Origin: JAQSWP01 sp040255215 | GTDB taxonomy: Bacteria; Pseudomonadota; Alphaproteobacteria; Reyranellales; JAQSWP01 | NCBI GenBank assembly: GCA_040255215.1 | Contig: JBDZUM010000003.1 | Span: 31,936 to 95,935, forward strand | DNA length: 64,000 nt | Direction of reading: 5' to 3' | Part shown: positions 14,587 through 23,793 of the stretch, piece after piece | Layout of the letters: each line of letters begins with the position of its first letter | Position numbering within the stretch: position 1 is the first letter of the stretch | Made by a program: the position numbers and the translations under genes | Notes under the pieces: generated by a model | What the model was told of the DNA's origin: nothing | Seen by the model: only the letters and a program-made list of their open reading frames with translations | Databases searched by the model: none

Positions 14587-17039
14587 ACCTCGCCGAATAC
14601 CGCCAGACCGCCGACCGGCTGGCCGATCATCTGCCCTGGGCGGCGCTGGTGGCGCCCGGGGTCGTCCTCAACAAGGACGGCAGCTTCCAGCGAACCCTGC
14701 GCTTCCGTGGTCCCGACCTGGAAAGCGCCACCGAAGCCGAGCTGGTCGGCGCATGCGCGCGGGCGAACAATGTCCTGCGCCGCTTCGGCTCCGGCTGGGC
14801 GCTCTTCTTCGAGGCCGAGCGGGTCGAGGCGCTCGGCTACCCCGCCGCGCGTTTCCCCGATCCGGCCTCCTGGCTGGTCGACGAGGAACGCCGCGCCGCC
14901 TTCGATGGGCGGCGCGGCCAGCACTTCGAGAGCCGCTATCACCTGACGCTGCTCCACCTGCCGCCGGCCGACCAGGTCGCCAGGGCCGAGCGCGCGCTGA
15001 TGGAACGGGACACGCCCGAGACCGGGCGGGACTGGCGGCAGGAGCTCACGGGCTTCGTCGCCGAGACCGATCGCGTGCTCGATCTCTTGTCCGGCTTCAT
15101 GCCGGAGGTGCGGGCGCTCGACGATGCCGAGACCCTGACCTACCTCCACGGCACCGTTTCCACGCGGCGCCATCCGGTCGCTGTTCCCGAGACCCCGCTC
15201 TATCTCGACGCCATCCTGGTCGACACGCCGCTCAGCGGCGGCATCGAGCCGATGCTGGGCGAGCGGCATCTCCGCACGCTGACCATCCTGGGCTTCCCGA
15301 ACCTGACACGGCCGGGCCTTCTCGACGCGCTCAACCATCAGGACTTCGCCTATCGCTGGGTAACGCGCTTCCTCGCGCTCGACAAGACGGAGGCGGCCAA
15401 GGCGCTCACCCGGATCCGGCGCCAGTGGTTCAACAAGCGCAAGTCGATCGCCGTGCTGCTGCGCGAGGTCATCCACAACGAACCGGTCCAGCTGCTCGAC
15501 TCCGACGCCGACAACAAGGTGATGGATGCGGATCTGGCGCTCCAGGCGCTCGGCGGCGACCATGTCGCCTTCGGCTATCTCACCACGGCCATCACGGTTT
15601 CGGACACGGATCGGCTTCGTGCGGACGAGAAGGTCCGCGCGGTCGAGCGGATCGTCAACGGCCTCGGCTTCACCTGCCTGCGTGAAAGCGTCAATGCGGT
15701 CGAGGCCTGGCTCGGCAGCTTGCCGGGCCATGTCTACGCCAATGTCCGCCAGCCGCTGGTGCATACGCTGAACCTCGCGCATCTGATGCCGCTGTCCTCG
15801 GTGTGGGCCGGACCGGCACGGAATGCTCACCTGGACGGCCCGCCGCTGCTCTACGCCGAGACCAGCGGCTCGACGCCGTTCCGGCTTTCCACCCATGTCG
15901 GCGACGTTGGCCACATGCTCATCGTCGGGCCGACCGGCGCCGGCAAGTCCGTGCTGCTGGCGATGCTGGCACTCCAGTTCCGCCGCTATGCCGGCTCCCA
16001 GGTCTATATTTTCGACAAGGGGTATTCCGCGCGCGCCGCCGTGCTCGCCATGGGCGGCGAGCATCATGCGCTGGGCTCCGACGGTTCGCTCGCCTTCCAG
16101 CCGTTGCGGGGCATCGACGATCTGGCCGAGCGAAGCTGGGCCGCCGAATGGATCGGCGCGCTGCTGGCGCACGAGAAGGTCGTCGTCACCCCGGAGGTGA
16201 AGGAGTCCGTCTGGTCGACGTTGACCAGTCTGGCTTCCGCGCCGGTCGAAGAGCGCACGCTCACCGGCCTCTCGGTGCTGCTGCAATCGAACGCGCTCAA
16301 GGCCGCGCTTATGCCCTACACGCTGGACGGCCCGTTCGGCCGGCTGCTCGACGCCGCCGAGAACCGGCTCGCATTGGCGGACGTGCAGTGCTTCGAGACC
16401 GAGGAGCTGATGTCGCAAGCCGGCGTGGTCCTGCCGGTGCTGACCTATCTCTTCCATCGGCTGGAGGAGCGCTTCGCCAGCCTGTCGGAGACAGGGGAGA
16501 AAGGCCGGCCCACGCTGCTGATCCTCGACGAGGCCTGGGTCTATCTCGACAACCCGGTCTTCGCCGCGCGCATCCGCGAATGGCTGAAGGTGCTGCGCAA
16601 GAAGAACGTCAGCGTTGTCTTCGCCACCCAGTCGCTCGCCGATGTCGCCGGCAGCGCCATCGCGCCGGCCATCGTCGAGAGCTGCCCGCAGCGCATCTTC
16701 CTGCCCAACGACCGGGCGATCGAGCCACAGGCGCGGGCCGCCTATGAGCGCTTCGGCCTCAACGAGCGGCAGGTCGAGCTGATCGCCCGCGCCACCCCGA
16801 AGCGCCACTACTACCTGCAATCGCGGCGCGGCAACCGGCTGTTCGAGCTCGGGCTCGGCCCCATCGCGCTGGCGCTCTGCGGCGCGTCCGACCCGGCCTC
16901 CCAGACCCTCATCGACCAGGTCCTCGCCGAGAGGGGAGCGGAGGGCTTCGCCGCCGCCTTCCTCGATGCGCGCGGCCTCGATTGGGCCGCCGGCCTGCTG
17001 ACCGACTTCCCCACCCCTGAACAGGAGACATCATCATGA
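14580..17039 (+). CDS. trbE: TrbE, VirB4-family secretion ATPase
   Basis: An 819-residue ATPase of the mating channel. The N-terminal third is the CagE/TrbE domain. Walker A reads I-V-G-P-T-G-A-G-K-S near residue 452 and Walker B L-L-I-L-D-E-A-W-V-Y near 650, followed by A-T-Q-S-L-A-D. The start is uncertain: ATG at 14571 or GTG at 14580. I prefer 14580 because AGAAGGG then lies at normal distance and the protein begins M-L-N-L-A-E-Y-R, as family members do. It overlaps trbD by 7 nt and trbJ by 4 nt. Confidence 0.95.
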   Translation: MLNLAEYRQTADRLADHLPWAALVAPGVVLNKDGSFQRTLRFRGPDLESATEAELVGACARANNVLRRFGSGWALFFEAERVEALGYPAARFPDPASWLVDEERRAAFDGRRGQHFESRYHLTLLHLPPADQVARAERALMERDTPETGRDWRQELTGFVAETDRVLDLLSGFMPEVRALDDAETLTYLHGTVSTRRHPVAVPETPLYLDAILVDTPLSGGIEPMLGERHLRTLTILGFPNLTRPGLLDALNHQDFAYRWVTRFLALDKTEAAKALTRIRRQWFNKRKSIAVLLREVIHNEPVQLLDSDADNKVMDADLALQALGGDHVAFGYLTTAITVSDTDRLRADEKVRAVERIVNGLGFTCLRESVNAVEAWLGSLPGHVYANVRQPLVHTLNLAHLMPLSSVWAGPARNAHLDGPPLLYAETSGSTPFRLSTHVGDVGHMLIVGPTGAGKSVLLAMLALQFRRYAGSQVYIFDKGYSARAAVLAMGGEHHALGSDGSLAFQPLRGIDDLAERSWAAEWIGALLAHEKVVVTPEVKESVWSTLTSLASAPVEERTLTGLSVLLQSNALKAALMPYTLDGPFGRLLDAAENRLALADVQCFETEELMSQAGVVLPVLTYLFHRLEERFASLSETGEKGRPTLLILDEAWVYLDNPVFAARIREWLKVLRKKNVSVVFATQSLADVAGSAIAPAIVESCPQRIFLPNDRAIEPQARAAYERFGLNERQVELIARATPKRHYYLQSRRGNRLFELGLGPIALALCGASDPASQTLIDQVLAERGAEGFAAAFLDARGLDWAAGLLTDFPTPEQETSS

Positions 17040-17761
17040 TGCGCAAGACGCTCGCGGCCCTGGCCGTCGCAACCTCGCTCGGTGCCGGCATGGCGGTGGT
17101 TCCGGCCGGGCCGGCCGCCGCCATCACCGTGTTCGACCCCTCGAACTTTGCCCAGAACATCCTGCAGGCCGCCCGCGCGCTGGAGCAGATCAACAACCAG
17201 ATCCAATCGCTTCAGAACCAGGCGACCATGCTGCAGAACATGGCGAAGAACCTTCAGCGCCTGGACTATTCGTCGCTCGGCCAGATCACCGGGGCGCTTC
17301 AGCGCATCGACGGGCTGATGATCCAGGCGCAGGGCATCGCCTTCGAGGTCGGCGCCACCGATGCCGCCTTCCGGCAGCAATTCCCCGAACAGTATGACGC
17401 CGCGGTGACCACCGATCAGTTCGTGGCCGACGCCAGGACCCGCTGGCGCAACTCGATGAGCGCGTACCACCAGACCATGCGGATTCAGGCGCAGGTGGTC
17501 GAGAACGTCCAGGCCGATGGCGCCACCTTGTCGGAACTGGTGACGGCCTCGCAGGGCGCGGTGGGGAGCCTGCAGGCGCAGCAGGCGACCAACCAGCTGC
17601 TCGCCCTTTCCACCAAGCAGCAGCTCCAGATCCAGAACCTGATGGCGGCGCAGTACCGCTCGGAAGCGCTGGACCAGGCGCGCAAGGCCCAGGCGGAGGA
17701 AGCCGCCCGCGCGGCGACGGCTCGCTTCCTCGGCTCGGGGACGGCCTACACGCCGCGCTAG
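17036..17761 (+). CDS. trbJ: TrbJ, VirB5-like periplasmic channel protein
   Basis: A 241-residue exported protein: signal peptide of about 30 residues ending A-A-A, then a largely helical, Gln-rich body with I-N-N-Q-I-Q-S-L-Q-N-Q-A and Q-N-M-A-K-N-L repeats typical of TrbJ/VirB5, which sits at the pilus tip. It is followed after 27 nt by trbL. The small lipoprotein gene trbK, often placed here, is absent. Confidence 0.92.
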   Translation: MMRKTLAALAVATSLGAGMAVVPAGPAAAITVFDPSNFAQNILQAARALEQINNQIQSLQNQATMLQNMAKNLQRLDYSSLGQITGALQRIDGLMIQAQGIAFEVGATDAAFRQQFPEQYDAAVTTDQFVADARTRWRNSMSAYHQTMRIQAQVVENVQADGATLSELVTASQGAVGSLQAQQATNQLLALSTKQQLQIQNLMAAQYRSEALDQARKAQAEEAARAATARFLGSGTAYTPR

Positions 17762-17788
17762 CGGCGGGAGGGCAGGGAGCTTCGCGAC

Positions 17789-19150
17789 ATGGGCGACCTC
17801 AACGTCATCGACCGCTTCATGGAGACCTTCATCCGCTACATCGATAGCGGGTTTGGGCTGCTGACCGGCGACGTCGCCTTCCTGACCACCATCCTCATCG
17901 CCATCGACATCACGCTGGCCGGCCTGTTCTGGGCCATGGACGGCGAGTCCAACATCTTCGGCCGCCTCATCAAGAAAATCCTCTACGTCGGCGTCTTCGC
18001 GCTCATCCTCAATAACTTCTCGATGCTGGCCGACATCGTCTACCGGTCCTTCGCCGGCCTCGGCCTGCAGGCCACCGCCAACAGCCTGACCGCGGCGGAT
18101 CTGCTCAAGCCTGGCCGGCTCGCGGGAACCGGGTTTGAGGCCGCATGGCCGCTGCTCCACCAGGTCGGCGAGCTGATGGGCTTCACCAGCTTCTTCGACA
18201 ACTTCCTGACCATCATCGTGCTGTTGATCTCCTGGGCAATCGTGGTCCTGGCGTTCTTCATCCTGGCGGTGCAGCTCTTCATCACCATCCTGGAATTCAA
18301 GCTGACGACGCTGGCCGGTTTCGTGCTGGTGCCCTTCGCGCTCTGGAACAAGACCTCGTTCCTCGCCGAACGCGTGCTGGGCAATGTCGTCTCGTCCGGC
18401 ATCAAGGTGATGGTGCTGGCGGTCATCGTTGGCATCGGCTCGAGCTTCTTCGGCGAGTTCATCACCGCGCTGCAAGGACAGGAGCCGAACATCGGCCAGG
18501 CCATGTCGCTGGTGCTGGCCGCGCTCTCGCTGTTCGGTCTCGGCATCTTCGGTCCGGGCATTGCTTCCGGCCTCGTCTCCGGGGCGCCCCAGCTCGGCGC
18601 TGGTGCCGCGATCGGTACCGCTGGCGCACTCGCCGGCGCCGCGATGCTGACCGGTGGCGCCGCCATCGCCGGCATGCGCGGCCTCGGTGCGGCCGGATCG
18701 GGCGGCATGGCCGCGATCCGCGCCGGCACGTCGGTCGGCGCCGCGGCATCCACCGCTTATGGACTCGGTCAAGCGACGTCCGGCGCAACCGGCATGGCCG
18801 GCGTGGCTGCCGGACTGGGCGGAGTGGCGCGCGCGGGCGGCGGCGCCGTCGCGCAAGGCGTTCGCGCCATGGCGAGCCGCGCCGGCGAACCCCTGAAGGA
18901 GAGCGCGCAAGCAGGCCGCAGCGCCGCATGGCGCGCCACCGGCGGCTCCGCCCCGGGCGGAGCCAGTTCTGCTTTAGCGGCGTCGGCGCGTGCCGCTCCC
19001 GTATCGCCATCCGGCGGCGCCGCGCCCGAATGGGCCAGGCGCCTGCGCGCCGAGCAGGCGGCGCGCGCCCACCGCCAGGCCACGACGCAGGCGATCAGGG
19101 ACGGCGACCGTCCCGGCGGCGCGGCCAACCCGGACCTCAAGGAGGACTGA
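17789..19150 (+). CDS. trbL: TrbL, VirB6-like polytopic membrane protein
   Basis: A 453-residue inner-membrane channel component. Membrane segments lie around residues 30-50, 58-80, 140-175, 180-205, 210-232 and 240-262. The C-terminal 180 residues are a long Gly/Ala-rich tail with many G-A-A and G-G-A units, as is common in TrbL. GGGAG lies upstream of the ATG. Confidence 0.92.
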   Translation: MGDLNVIDRFMETFIRYIDSGFGLLTGDVAFLTTILIAIDITLAGLFWAMDGESNIFGRLIKKILYVGVFALILNNFSMLADIVYRSFAGLGLQATANSLTAADLLKPGRLAGTGFEAAWPLLHQVGELMGFTSFFDNFLTIIVLLISWAIVVLAFFILAVQLFITILEFKLTTLAGFVLVPFALWNKTSFLAERVLGNVVSSGIKVMVLAVIVGIGSSFFGEFITALQGQEPNIGQAMSLVLAALSLFGLGIFGPGIASGLVSGAPQLGAGAAIGTAGALAGAAMLTGGAAIAGMRGLGAAGSGGMAAIRAGTSVGAAASTAYGLGQATSGATGMAGVAAGLGGVARAGGGAVAQGVRAMASRAGEPLKESAQAGRSAAWRATGGSAPGGASSALAASARAAPVSPSGGAAPEWARRLRAEQAARAHRQATTQAIRDGDRPGGAANPDLKED

Positions 19151-19156
19151 TCCGCG

Positions 19157-19873
19157 ATGAAGTTCAAACGCACTCTCCAGCGCTACGGCCAGACGCCCGA
19201 GCCGGTGACGCCCTACCAGAAGGCGGCTCAAGCCTGGGACGAACGCATCGGCTCGGCGCGCGTCCAGTCCAGGAACTGGCGCCTCATGGCCTTCGGCAGC
19301 CTCGCGCTCAGCATGGGGCTCGCCGTTGGCATGGCCTGGCAGTCGATGCAGAGCCGCGTCACGCCCTATGTGGTCGAGGTCGACCGCCTGGGCGAGGTCC
19401 GCGCCGTCGCGCCGGCGATCGAGACCTATCAGCCGACCGACGCGCAGATCGCGTGGCATTTGGGCCGGTTCATCGCAAGCGTGCGCGGGGTATCGGTCGA
19501 TCCGGTGCTGGTGCGCCGGAACTGGCTCGACGCGTACGACTTCGCCACCGACCGGGCGGCGGTCTTCCTCAACGACTACGCGCGCACCACCGACCCGTTC
19601 GCCGCCATCGGCACGCGCAGCGTCTCGGTCCAGGTGACGAGCGTGGTGCGCGCCTCGGACTCGTCGTTTCAGGTGAAGTGGACCGAGCAGGTCTACGAGC
19701 GCGGCAGCCTCGCCCGCACCGAGCGCTGGACCGCCATCCTCACGACCGTCATCCAGCCGCCGCGCAGCGCCGAGGTGCTTCGCAAAAACCCGCTCGGCCT
19801 CTACGTCAACGCCATCGCCTGGTCGCGCGAACTCGATCCCGCGACCGCGCCCGAAGGGAGGATCCCCCAATGA
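19157..19873 (+). CDS. trbF: TrbF, VirB8-like bitopic protein
   Basis: A 238-residue protein: cytosolic head with N-P-Y/T-P-Y-Q-K-A-A-Q-A-W-D-E-R-I-G-S type motif at about 17-30, one membrane segment near 45-62 and a periplasmic VirB8 domain, including V-T-P-Y-V-V-E-V-D and W-T-E-Q-V-Y-E-R. It helps assemble the channel. The stop overlaps trbG (ATGA). Confidence 0.93.
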   Translation: MKFKRTLQRYGQTPEPVTPYQKAAQAWDERIGSARVQSRNWRLMAFGSLALSMGLAVGMAWQSMQSRVTPYVVEVDRLGEVRAVAPAIETYQPTDAQIAWHLGRFIASVRGVSVDPVLVRRNWLDAYDFATDRAAVFLNDYARTTDPFAAIGTRSVSVQVTSVVRASDSSFQVKWTEQVYERGSLARTERWTAILTTVIQPPRSAEVLRKNPLGLYVNAIAWSRELDPATAPEGRIPQ

Positions 19874-20931
19874 CCCGCTCTTTATCGATCGGCGCAATCC
19901 CGATCCCTGTCGATCCGATCCGCGCCATCCTGATCGCCTCCGTGTCGTCCCTGGCGCTGGCCGCCTGCGCCGGCCGGACGCCGCCGCCGTCCATCGCCTA
20001 CGACAGTGCGGAATTCCAGGCGGCGGTGATCGAGACGGAGCCGCCCAGGCCGGTCAAGGTCGTGACCATCGCCGAGCCCTTGCCGCTGCCCGGGCAGCTC
20101 CTGCCGCCGCCATCGACCCGACGCCGGGCCGACAACCGGCCGCCGACCGAGCAGGTCGACGCCGCCAACAAGGCGGCGCTCCAGGAGCCCAGCACCCACG
20201 GCTATATCAATGCCGTCCAGGTCTATCCCTATACGCAAGGCGCGCTCTACCGCCTCTACGCCGCGCCCGAGCGGGTCAGCGACATCGCGCTTCAGCCGGG
20301 CGAGACCCTGACCGCCGTCTCCGCCGGCGACACGGTGCGCTGGGTGATCGGCGACACCACCAGCGGCTCGGGGGAGACACGCCGCGTCCATGTGCTGGTC
20401 AAGCCCTTCGCGCCGGGTCTTACCACCAACCTCGTCATCGCCACCGATCGGCGCACCTACCATCTCCAGCTCGAGAGCACCGACGACACCGCGATGGCGG
20501 CGATCTCCTGGACCTATCCGCGGGACCAGCTTCTGGCGCTGCAGCGGCGGAACGAGACCGCCGATGCCGCCACGCCGATTGCCAGCGGCGTCACCCTGGA
20601 GAACCTGCGGTTCCGTTACGCCATCTCCGGCGACAGCCCGCCCTGGCGGCCGGTGCGCGCCTTCGACGACGGCTCCAAGGTCTTTATCGAGTTCCCCGGA
20701 CGGATCGACCAGGGCGAGGCGCCGCCGCTCTTCGTGGTCGGTCCCGCAGGCGACAACCAGCTCGTCAACTACCGGGTCCGGCGCAACTACTACATCGTCG
20801 ACCGCCTGTTCGCCGCCGCCGAGCTGCGCCTGGGGGCAGATCCGCAGCAGGTCGTCCGCATCAGCCGTACCGACAGCGTTTCCGGCGCCGTCGCGTCCGG
20901 CGCCGGACCGCGACCGCGGCCGGACCGCTAG
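19870..20931 (+). CDS. trbG: TrbG, VirB9-like outer channel lipoprotein
   Basis: A 353-residue protein of the outer-membrane core complex. A signal peptide ends in a lipobox, L-A-A-C, at about residues 32-35. The VirB9 domain follows, with P-Y-T-Q-G-A-L-Y-R-L-Y, L-Q-P-G-E-T-L near 140, and W-R-P-V-R-A-F-D-D-G-S-K-V-F-I-E-F-P near 260. The ATG at 19870 overlaps the trbF stop. The much longer frame upstream is antiparallel to trbL coding and is not real. The window shows no separate trbH lipoprotein, so TrbG may cover that role. Confidence 0.93.
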   Translation: MTRSLSIGAIPIPVDPIRAILIASVSSLALAACAGRTPPPSIAYDSAEFQAAVIETEPPRPVKVVTIAEPLPLPGQLLPPPSTRRRADNRPPTEQVDAANKAALQEPSTHGYINAVQVYPYTQGALYRLYAAPERVSDIALQPGETLTAVSAGDTVRWVIGDTTSGSGETRRVHVLVKPFAPGLTTNLVIATDRRTYHLQLESTDDTAMAAISWTYPRDQLLALQRRNETADAATPIASGVTLENLRFRYAISGDSPPWRPVRAFDDGSKVFIEFPGRIDQGEAPPLFVVGPAGDNQLVNYRVRRNYYIVDRLFAAAELRLGADPQQVVRISRTDSVSGAVASGAGPRPRPDR

Positions 20932-20942
20932 GGGAGGGCGAC

Positions 20943-22172
20943 ATGTCGGACACCGCCGCCCCGCGGCCGGAGGCTCCCAAGCATGACCCGGAGACCCTGG
21001 TCCTCAAGGCCACACCGCGCCGCACCGTTCGCTTCAAGCGCAAGCTGCTGATCGGCATCGCCGCGGTCGCCTGCGGCGGGGTGCTCGGCGTGACCTGGCT
21101 GGCGCTCCAGGGACCGGGGATGCGGATTGGCCAGCAAGGCCAGGAGCTTTACAGCACCGAGCGCAAGCCGACGCCCGAGGGTCTCGCCGGCCTGCCCGGC
21201 GACTATGGGCAGATGCGTCCCGGCACGCCGCAGCTCGGCCCGCCGCTGCCGGGCGATCTCGGCGGACCCATCCTGGAGCGCCAGCGCCAGCTCGGGATCG
21301 TGCCGGGCGCCAGCATGGACGACCAGGCCGCCCTGGCCGAGCGTCAGCGCCTCGCCCAGCAGGCTCAGAAGGCACGAGAAGCGGGCGTGTTCTTCCAGAT
21401 TGCCACTCGGCCTGCGCCAGCCGCCACATCGAGCGCGGGGCAGGGCGCCAGCATCGCGACGGCGGGCGAGCTCCCGCCGACAGCGGACGCCGATCGGCTT
21501 AATCTCGATCCTGAGCGCGATCAGAACAACCAGCAGCGCAAGCTCGACTTCCTGAACCAGCCCGTCGAGAAGAGCATCTACAATCCTCACGCGCTTCAGA
21601 CGCCGGCGTCGCCCTATCAGGTGATGGCGGGCAGCATCATCGCCGCCAGCCTCGTGACGGGCCTGAACTCGGACCTGCCGGGTGCCGTCGTCGCCCAGGT
21701 GACGGAGAACGTCTACGACAGCGTCACCGGTCGCACGCTGTTGATCCCACAGGGCGCGCGGCTGATCGGCAGCTATGACAGCGTCATCGCCTTCGGACAG
21801 TCGCGTGCGCTCTTGGTCTGGCGGCGCATCGTTCTGCCCGATGGCTCCTCCAGTCAGATCGAGAATCTGCCCGCGACCGATGCCGCTGGCTACGCCGGGC
21901 TCGAGGACGAGGTCGACTTCCACACCTGGCGGCTGATCAAGGGCGTGGTCCTCTCGACGCTGCTCGGCGTCGGCACCGAGCTCAGCCTCGGCGGTGAGGA
22001 GAGCGATCTGGTCCGGGCTCTGCGGGAATCCACCCAGCAGAACGCCAACCGCGCCGGCCAGCGCCTCACCGAGCGGAACCTCAACATCCAGCCGACCATC
22101 ACCGTCCGCCCCGGCTGGCCGCTGCGCGTGATCGTCCACAGGGATCTCGTGCTCAGGCCCTATCGCGGATGA
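20943..22172 (+). CDS. trbI: TrbI, VirB10-like channel scaffold
   Basis: A 409-residue protein spanning the periplasm. A short cytosolic start leads to a membrane helix near residues 37-55, a Pro/Gln-rich linker to about 215, then the TrbI domain with Y-Q-V-M-A-G-S-I-I-A-A-S-L-V-T-G-L-N, L-L-I-P-Q-G-A-R-L-I-G-S-Y and the terminal V-R-P-G-W-P-L-R-V-I-V. It closes the trb gene set. Confidence 0.94.
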   Translation: MSDTAAPRPEAPKHDPETLVLKATPRRTVRFKRKLLIGIAAVACGGVLGVTWLALQGPGMRIGQQGQELYSTERKPTPEGLAGLPGDYGQMRPGTPQLGPPLPGDLGGPILERQRQLGIVPGASMDDQAALAERQRLAQQAQKAREAGVFFQIATRPAPAATSSAGQGASIATAGELPPTADADRLNLDPERDQNNQQRKLDFLNQPVEKSIYNPHALQTPASPYQVMAGSIIAASLVTGLNSDLPGAVVAQVTENVYDSVTGRTLLIPQGARLIGSYDSVIAFGQSRALLVWRRIVLPDGSSSQIENLPATDAAGYAGLEDEVDFHTWRLIKGVVLSTLLGVGTELSLGGEESDLVRALRESTQQNANRAGQRLTERNLNIQPTITVRPGWPLRVIVHRDLVLRPYRG

Positions 22173-22185
22173 AAGGAGCAGGCCC

Positions 22186-22488
22186 ATGTCCGAACTGAAG
22201 CTCGGCAAGCTGCCCGACCGGACGCCGGTCAAGATCGCCATCACGGTGAGTCCCGACCTCAACCAGGCGCTTCGGGATTATGCCGCGATCTATCGCGCGA
22301 CCTATGGTGAGGCCGAATCCGTCGCCGACCTGATCCCGTTCATGCTCGGCGCGTTTCTGGAAAGCGACCGCGGCTTCGCCAGGGCGCGAAAGACGGTGTC
22401 GCTCGACGCCCCTGTTGAGACGGCGCGGGACCGCCGTACCCGCCGCTCTCTATCCGAACCCCCGTCAACCACGAGCCAGGAGGAGTAA
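22186..22488 (+). CDS. DUF2274 protein at the end of the trb operon
   Basis: A 100-residue protein starting M-S-E-L-K-L-G-K-L-P-D-R-T-P-V-K, the DUF2274 signature, followed by helices that could form a ribbon-helix-helix-like DNA-binding fold. Genes of this family regularly follow trbI in ICEs of this type. GAAAGGAG precedes the ATG. Its function is unknown; a role in regulating transfer is possible. Confidence 0.88.
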   Translation: MSELKLGKLPDRTPVKIAITVSPDLNQALRDYAAIYRATYGEAESVADLIPFMLGAFLESDRGFARARKTVSLDAPVETARDRRTRRSLSEPPSTTSQEE

Positions 22489-22492
22489 GACC

Positions 22493-22825
22493 ATGTCTGT
22501 GATCGGCACATTCACGCCCGCCAAGGATGGCGGCTGGACCGGTTCCATCCACACGCTGACGATCAACACGAAGGTGCGGCTTGTCCCGAACGACAACCGC
22601 GACAACGAGAACGCGCCGGTGTTCCGGGTGTTCGTCGGCCAGTCCCGCGTCGGCGACGCCTGGGCGGCGCGCTCCAGCGGCGACAGCCCGAAGGACTACC
22701 TTCGCGTCCGCCTCGACGACCCCAGCCTGCCGGGACCCATCAGCGCCGCCCTGTTCCAATCCGAGGACGGGAACGAGGCGCAGCTCGTCTGGAGCAGGCG
22801 GAAGGCGGAGGGGGCTACGAAATAG
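22493..22825 (+). CDS. DUF736 family protein, second copy
   Basis: A 110-residue DUF736 protein (start I-G-T-F-T-P-A-K-D-G-G-W-T-G-S-I-H-T-L, centre F-R-V-F-V-G, end A-Q-L-V-W). It is clearly related to the first copy at 99-431 but diverged, so this is not a recent duplication. AGGAGG upstream supports the ATG at 22493, only 4 nt after the DUF2274 stop. It is probably the last gene of the trb transcript. Confidence 0.9.
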   Translation: MSVIGTFTPAKDGGWTGSIHTLTINTKVRLVPNDNRDNENAPVFRVFVGQSRVGDAWAARSSGDSPKDYLRVRLDDPSLPGPISAALFQSEDGNEAQLVWSRRKAEGATK

Positions 22826-22851
22826 GCTCTCTGTCCTGAGATCGGAGAAAG

Positions 22852-22946
22852 CCATATTGCATATATGGTTTGGATCAATTTTGACGTAGTACGTTGGTTC
22901 GATCGCCGCTTTACCATTGACGGGCGAAGCCATATCTAATATATGG
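22852..22946 (+). promoter_or_regulatory. abiE promoter with two copies of a CCATAT-N5-ATATGG operator
   Basis: CCATATTGCATATATGG (22852-22868) and CCATATCTAATATATGG (22930-22946) are two 17-bp inverted repeats with starts 78 bp apart. Similarity extends for about 15 bp past each (GATC followed by an AT-rich tract). The second copy covers the -10 of a good promoter: TTGACG (22917-22922), 17-nt spacer, TATATG (22940-22945). AbiEi antitoxins are known to repress their own operon by binding two inverted repeats, so these are the likely AbiEi sites. Confidence 0.82.
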
Positions 22947-22983
22947 TTATGATCGAATTTGTCAAAGTAAGTCCGAAACCGCC

Positions 22984-23793
22984 ATGTCCCGGCTCCTATC
23001 CGCGCCCTTCTTCAGCGCTCACCCGGTCTTCAGCCGCGCCGAATATGCCGCCGCTGTCGGCCGTCGCCCGCAAGACAAGGTCGTCACGGTGATGCTCACC
23101 CAGCATCTTCAAGCGGGCAACATCCGGCGCATCGCGCGGGGCGTCTTCGCGTCCGTGCCCAAGCATGCCGACGCCGGGAAATGGTCCGTCGACCGCTTCC
23201 TAGCCGCCTCCCGTCTGCGCCGTGGCGGCGTGATCGCCTATCACTCGGCCCTCGAGCTGCACGGCTGCGCCTACACCGAGGGCCATGAGGTGCAGGTGAT
23301 CGCGCGCGGCGACCCCGGCCTCTTCGAGGCGGTCGGCTTGACCTGCCGGTTCGTCAAGCCGCCGCGCGGCTTCGCCCAACGCAATGGGGCATTAACTGAC
23401 GGCGTCACGGCGGTCGACCGCCTGGGGCTGGAGGTCTGTGTGACGACGATCGAGCGGACGATCGCGGATCTGTTCGACCGCTATGACCTGGCCGGCGGCG
23501 CGGAGGAACTCTTCAACTCGCTGGACCTGGTCGCACGCGTCGACGCCGAGGCGCTGGTCCGGTACGCGCGCGCACTCGGCAATGCCACGGCCGCTGGCGC
23601 GCTGGGCTCCTGGCTGGAGCGCGAGCAGAAACGGCTGGGTGTGCCGGACCGTGCGCTCGAAGAGCTCCGCACGCTGGCGCCGTCCCAGGCGCGATATGCG
23701 CTGGGCACCAAATCGGGCGAGGGTAGGACAGCCAAGGGCTGGAACGTCATCCTCCCCATCGACATCGTCGAACGCCGGTTTGAGGGGCTGTGA
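22984..23793 (+). CDS. abiEi: AbiEi antitoxin and autorepressor (type IV toxin-antitoxin)
   Basis: A 269-residue protein. The N-terminal winged helix (about 15-60, with F-S-R-A-E-Y-A-A-A-V-G and I-R-R-I-A-R-G-V-F-A-S-V) is the AbiEi DNA-binding domain. The rest, with V-I-A-Y-H-S-A-L-E-L-H-G and T-I-E-R-T-I-A-D-L-F-D-R, matches the AbiEi antitoxin body. It counters AbiEii without binding it and represses the pair. The stop is directly followed by the toxin ATG. Two operators lie upstream. Confidence 0.9.
   Translation: MSRLLSAPFFSAHPVFSRAEYAAAVGRRPQDKVVTVMLTQHLQAGNIRRIARGVFASVPKHADAGKWSVDRFLAASRLRRGGVIAYHSALELHGCAYTEGHEVQVIARGDPGLFEAVGLTCRFVKPPRGFAQRNGALTDGVTAVDRLGLEVCVTTIERTIADLFDRYDLAGGAEELFNSLDLVARVDAEALVRYARALGNATAAGALGSWLEREQKRLGVPDRALEELRTLAPSQARYALGTKSGEGRTAKGWNVILPIDIVERRFEGL

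Noticed and set aside
14493..16820. A 775-codon open frame on the minus strand across trbE
   Set aside because: It is the GC-rich antisense shadow of trbE, which has clear ATPase motifs. The antisense protein has no recognisable domain.
18145..19869. Long open frame continuous with trbG
   Set aside because: It runs out of frame through trbL and trbF and is Arg-rich with no domains. trbG starts at 19870, in ATGA overlap with trbF.
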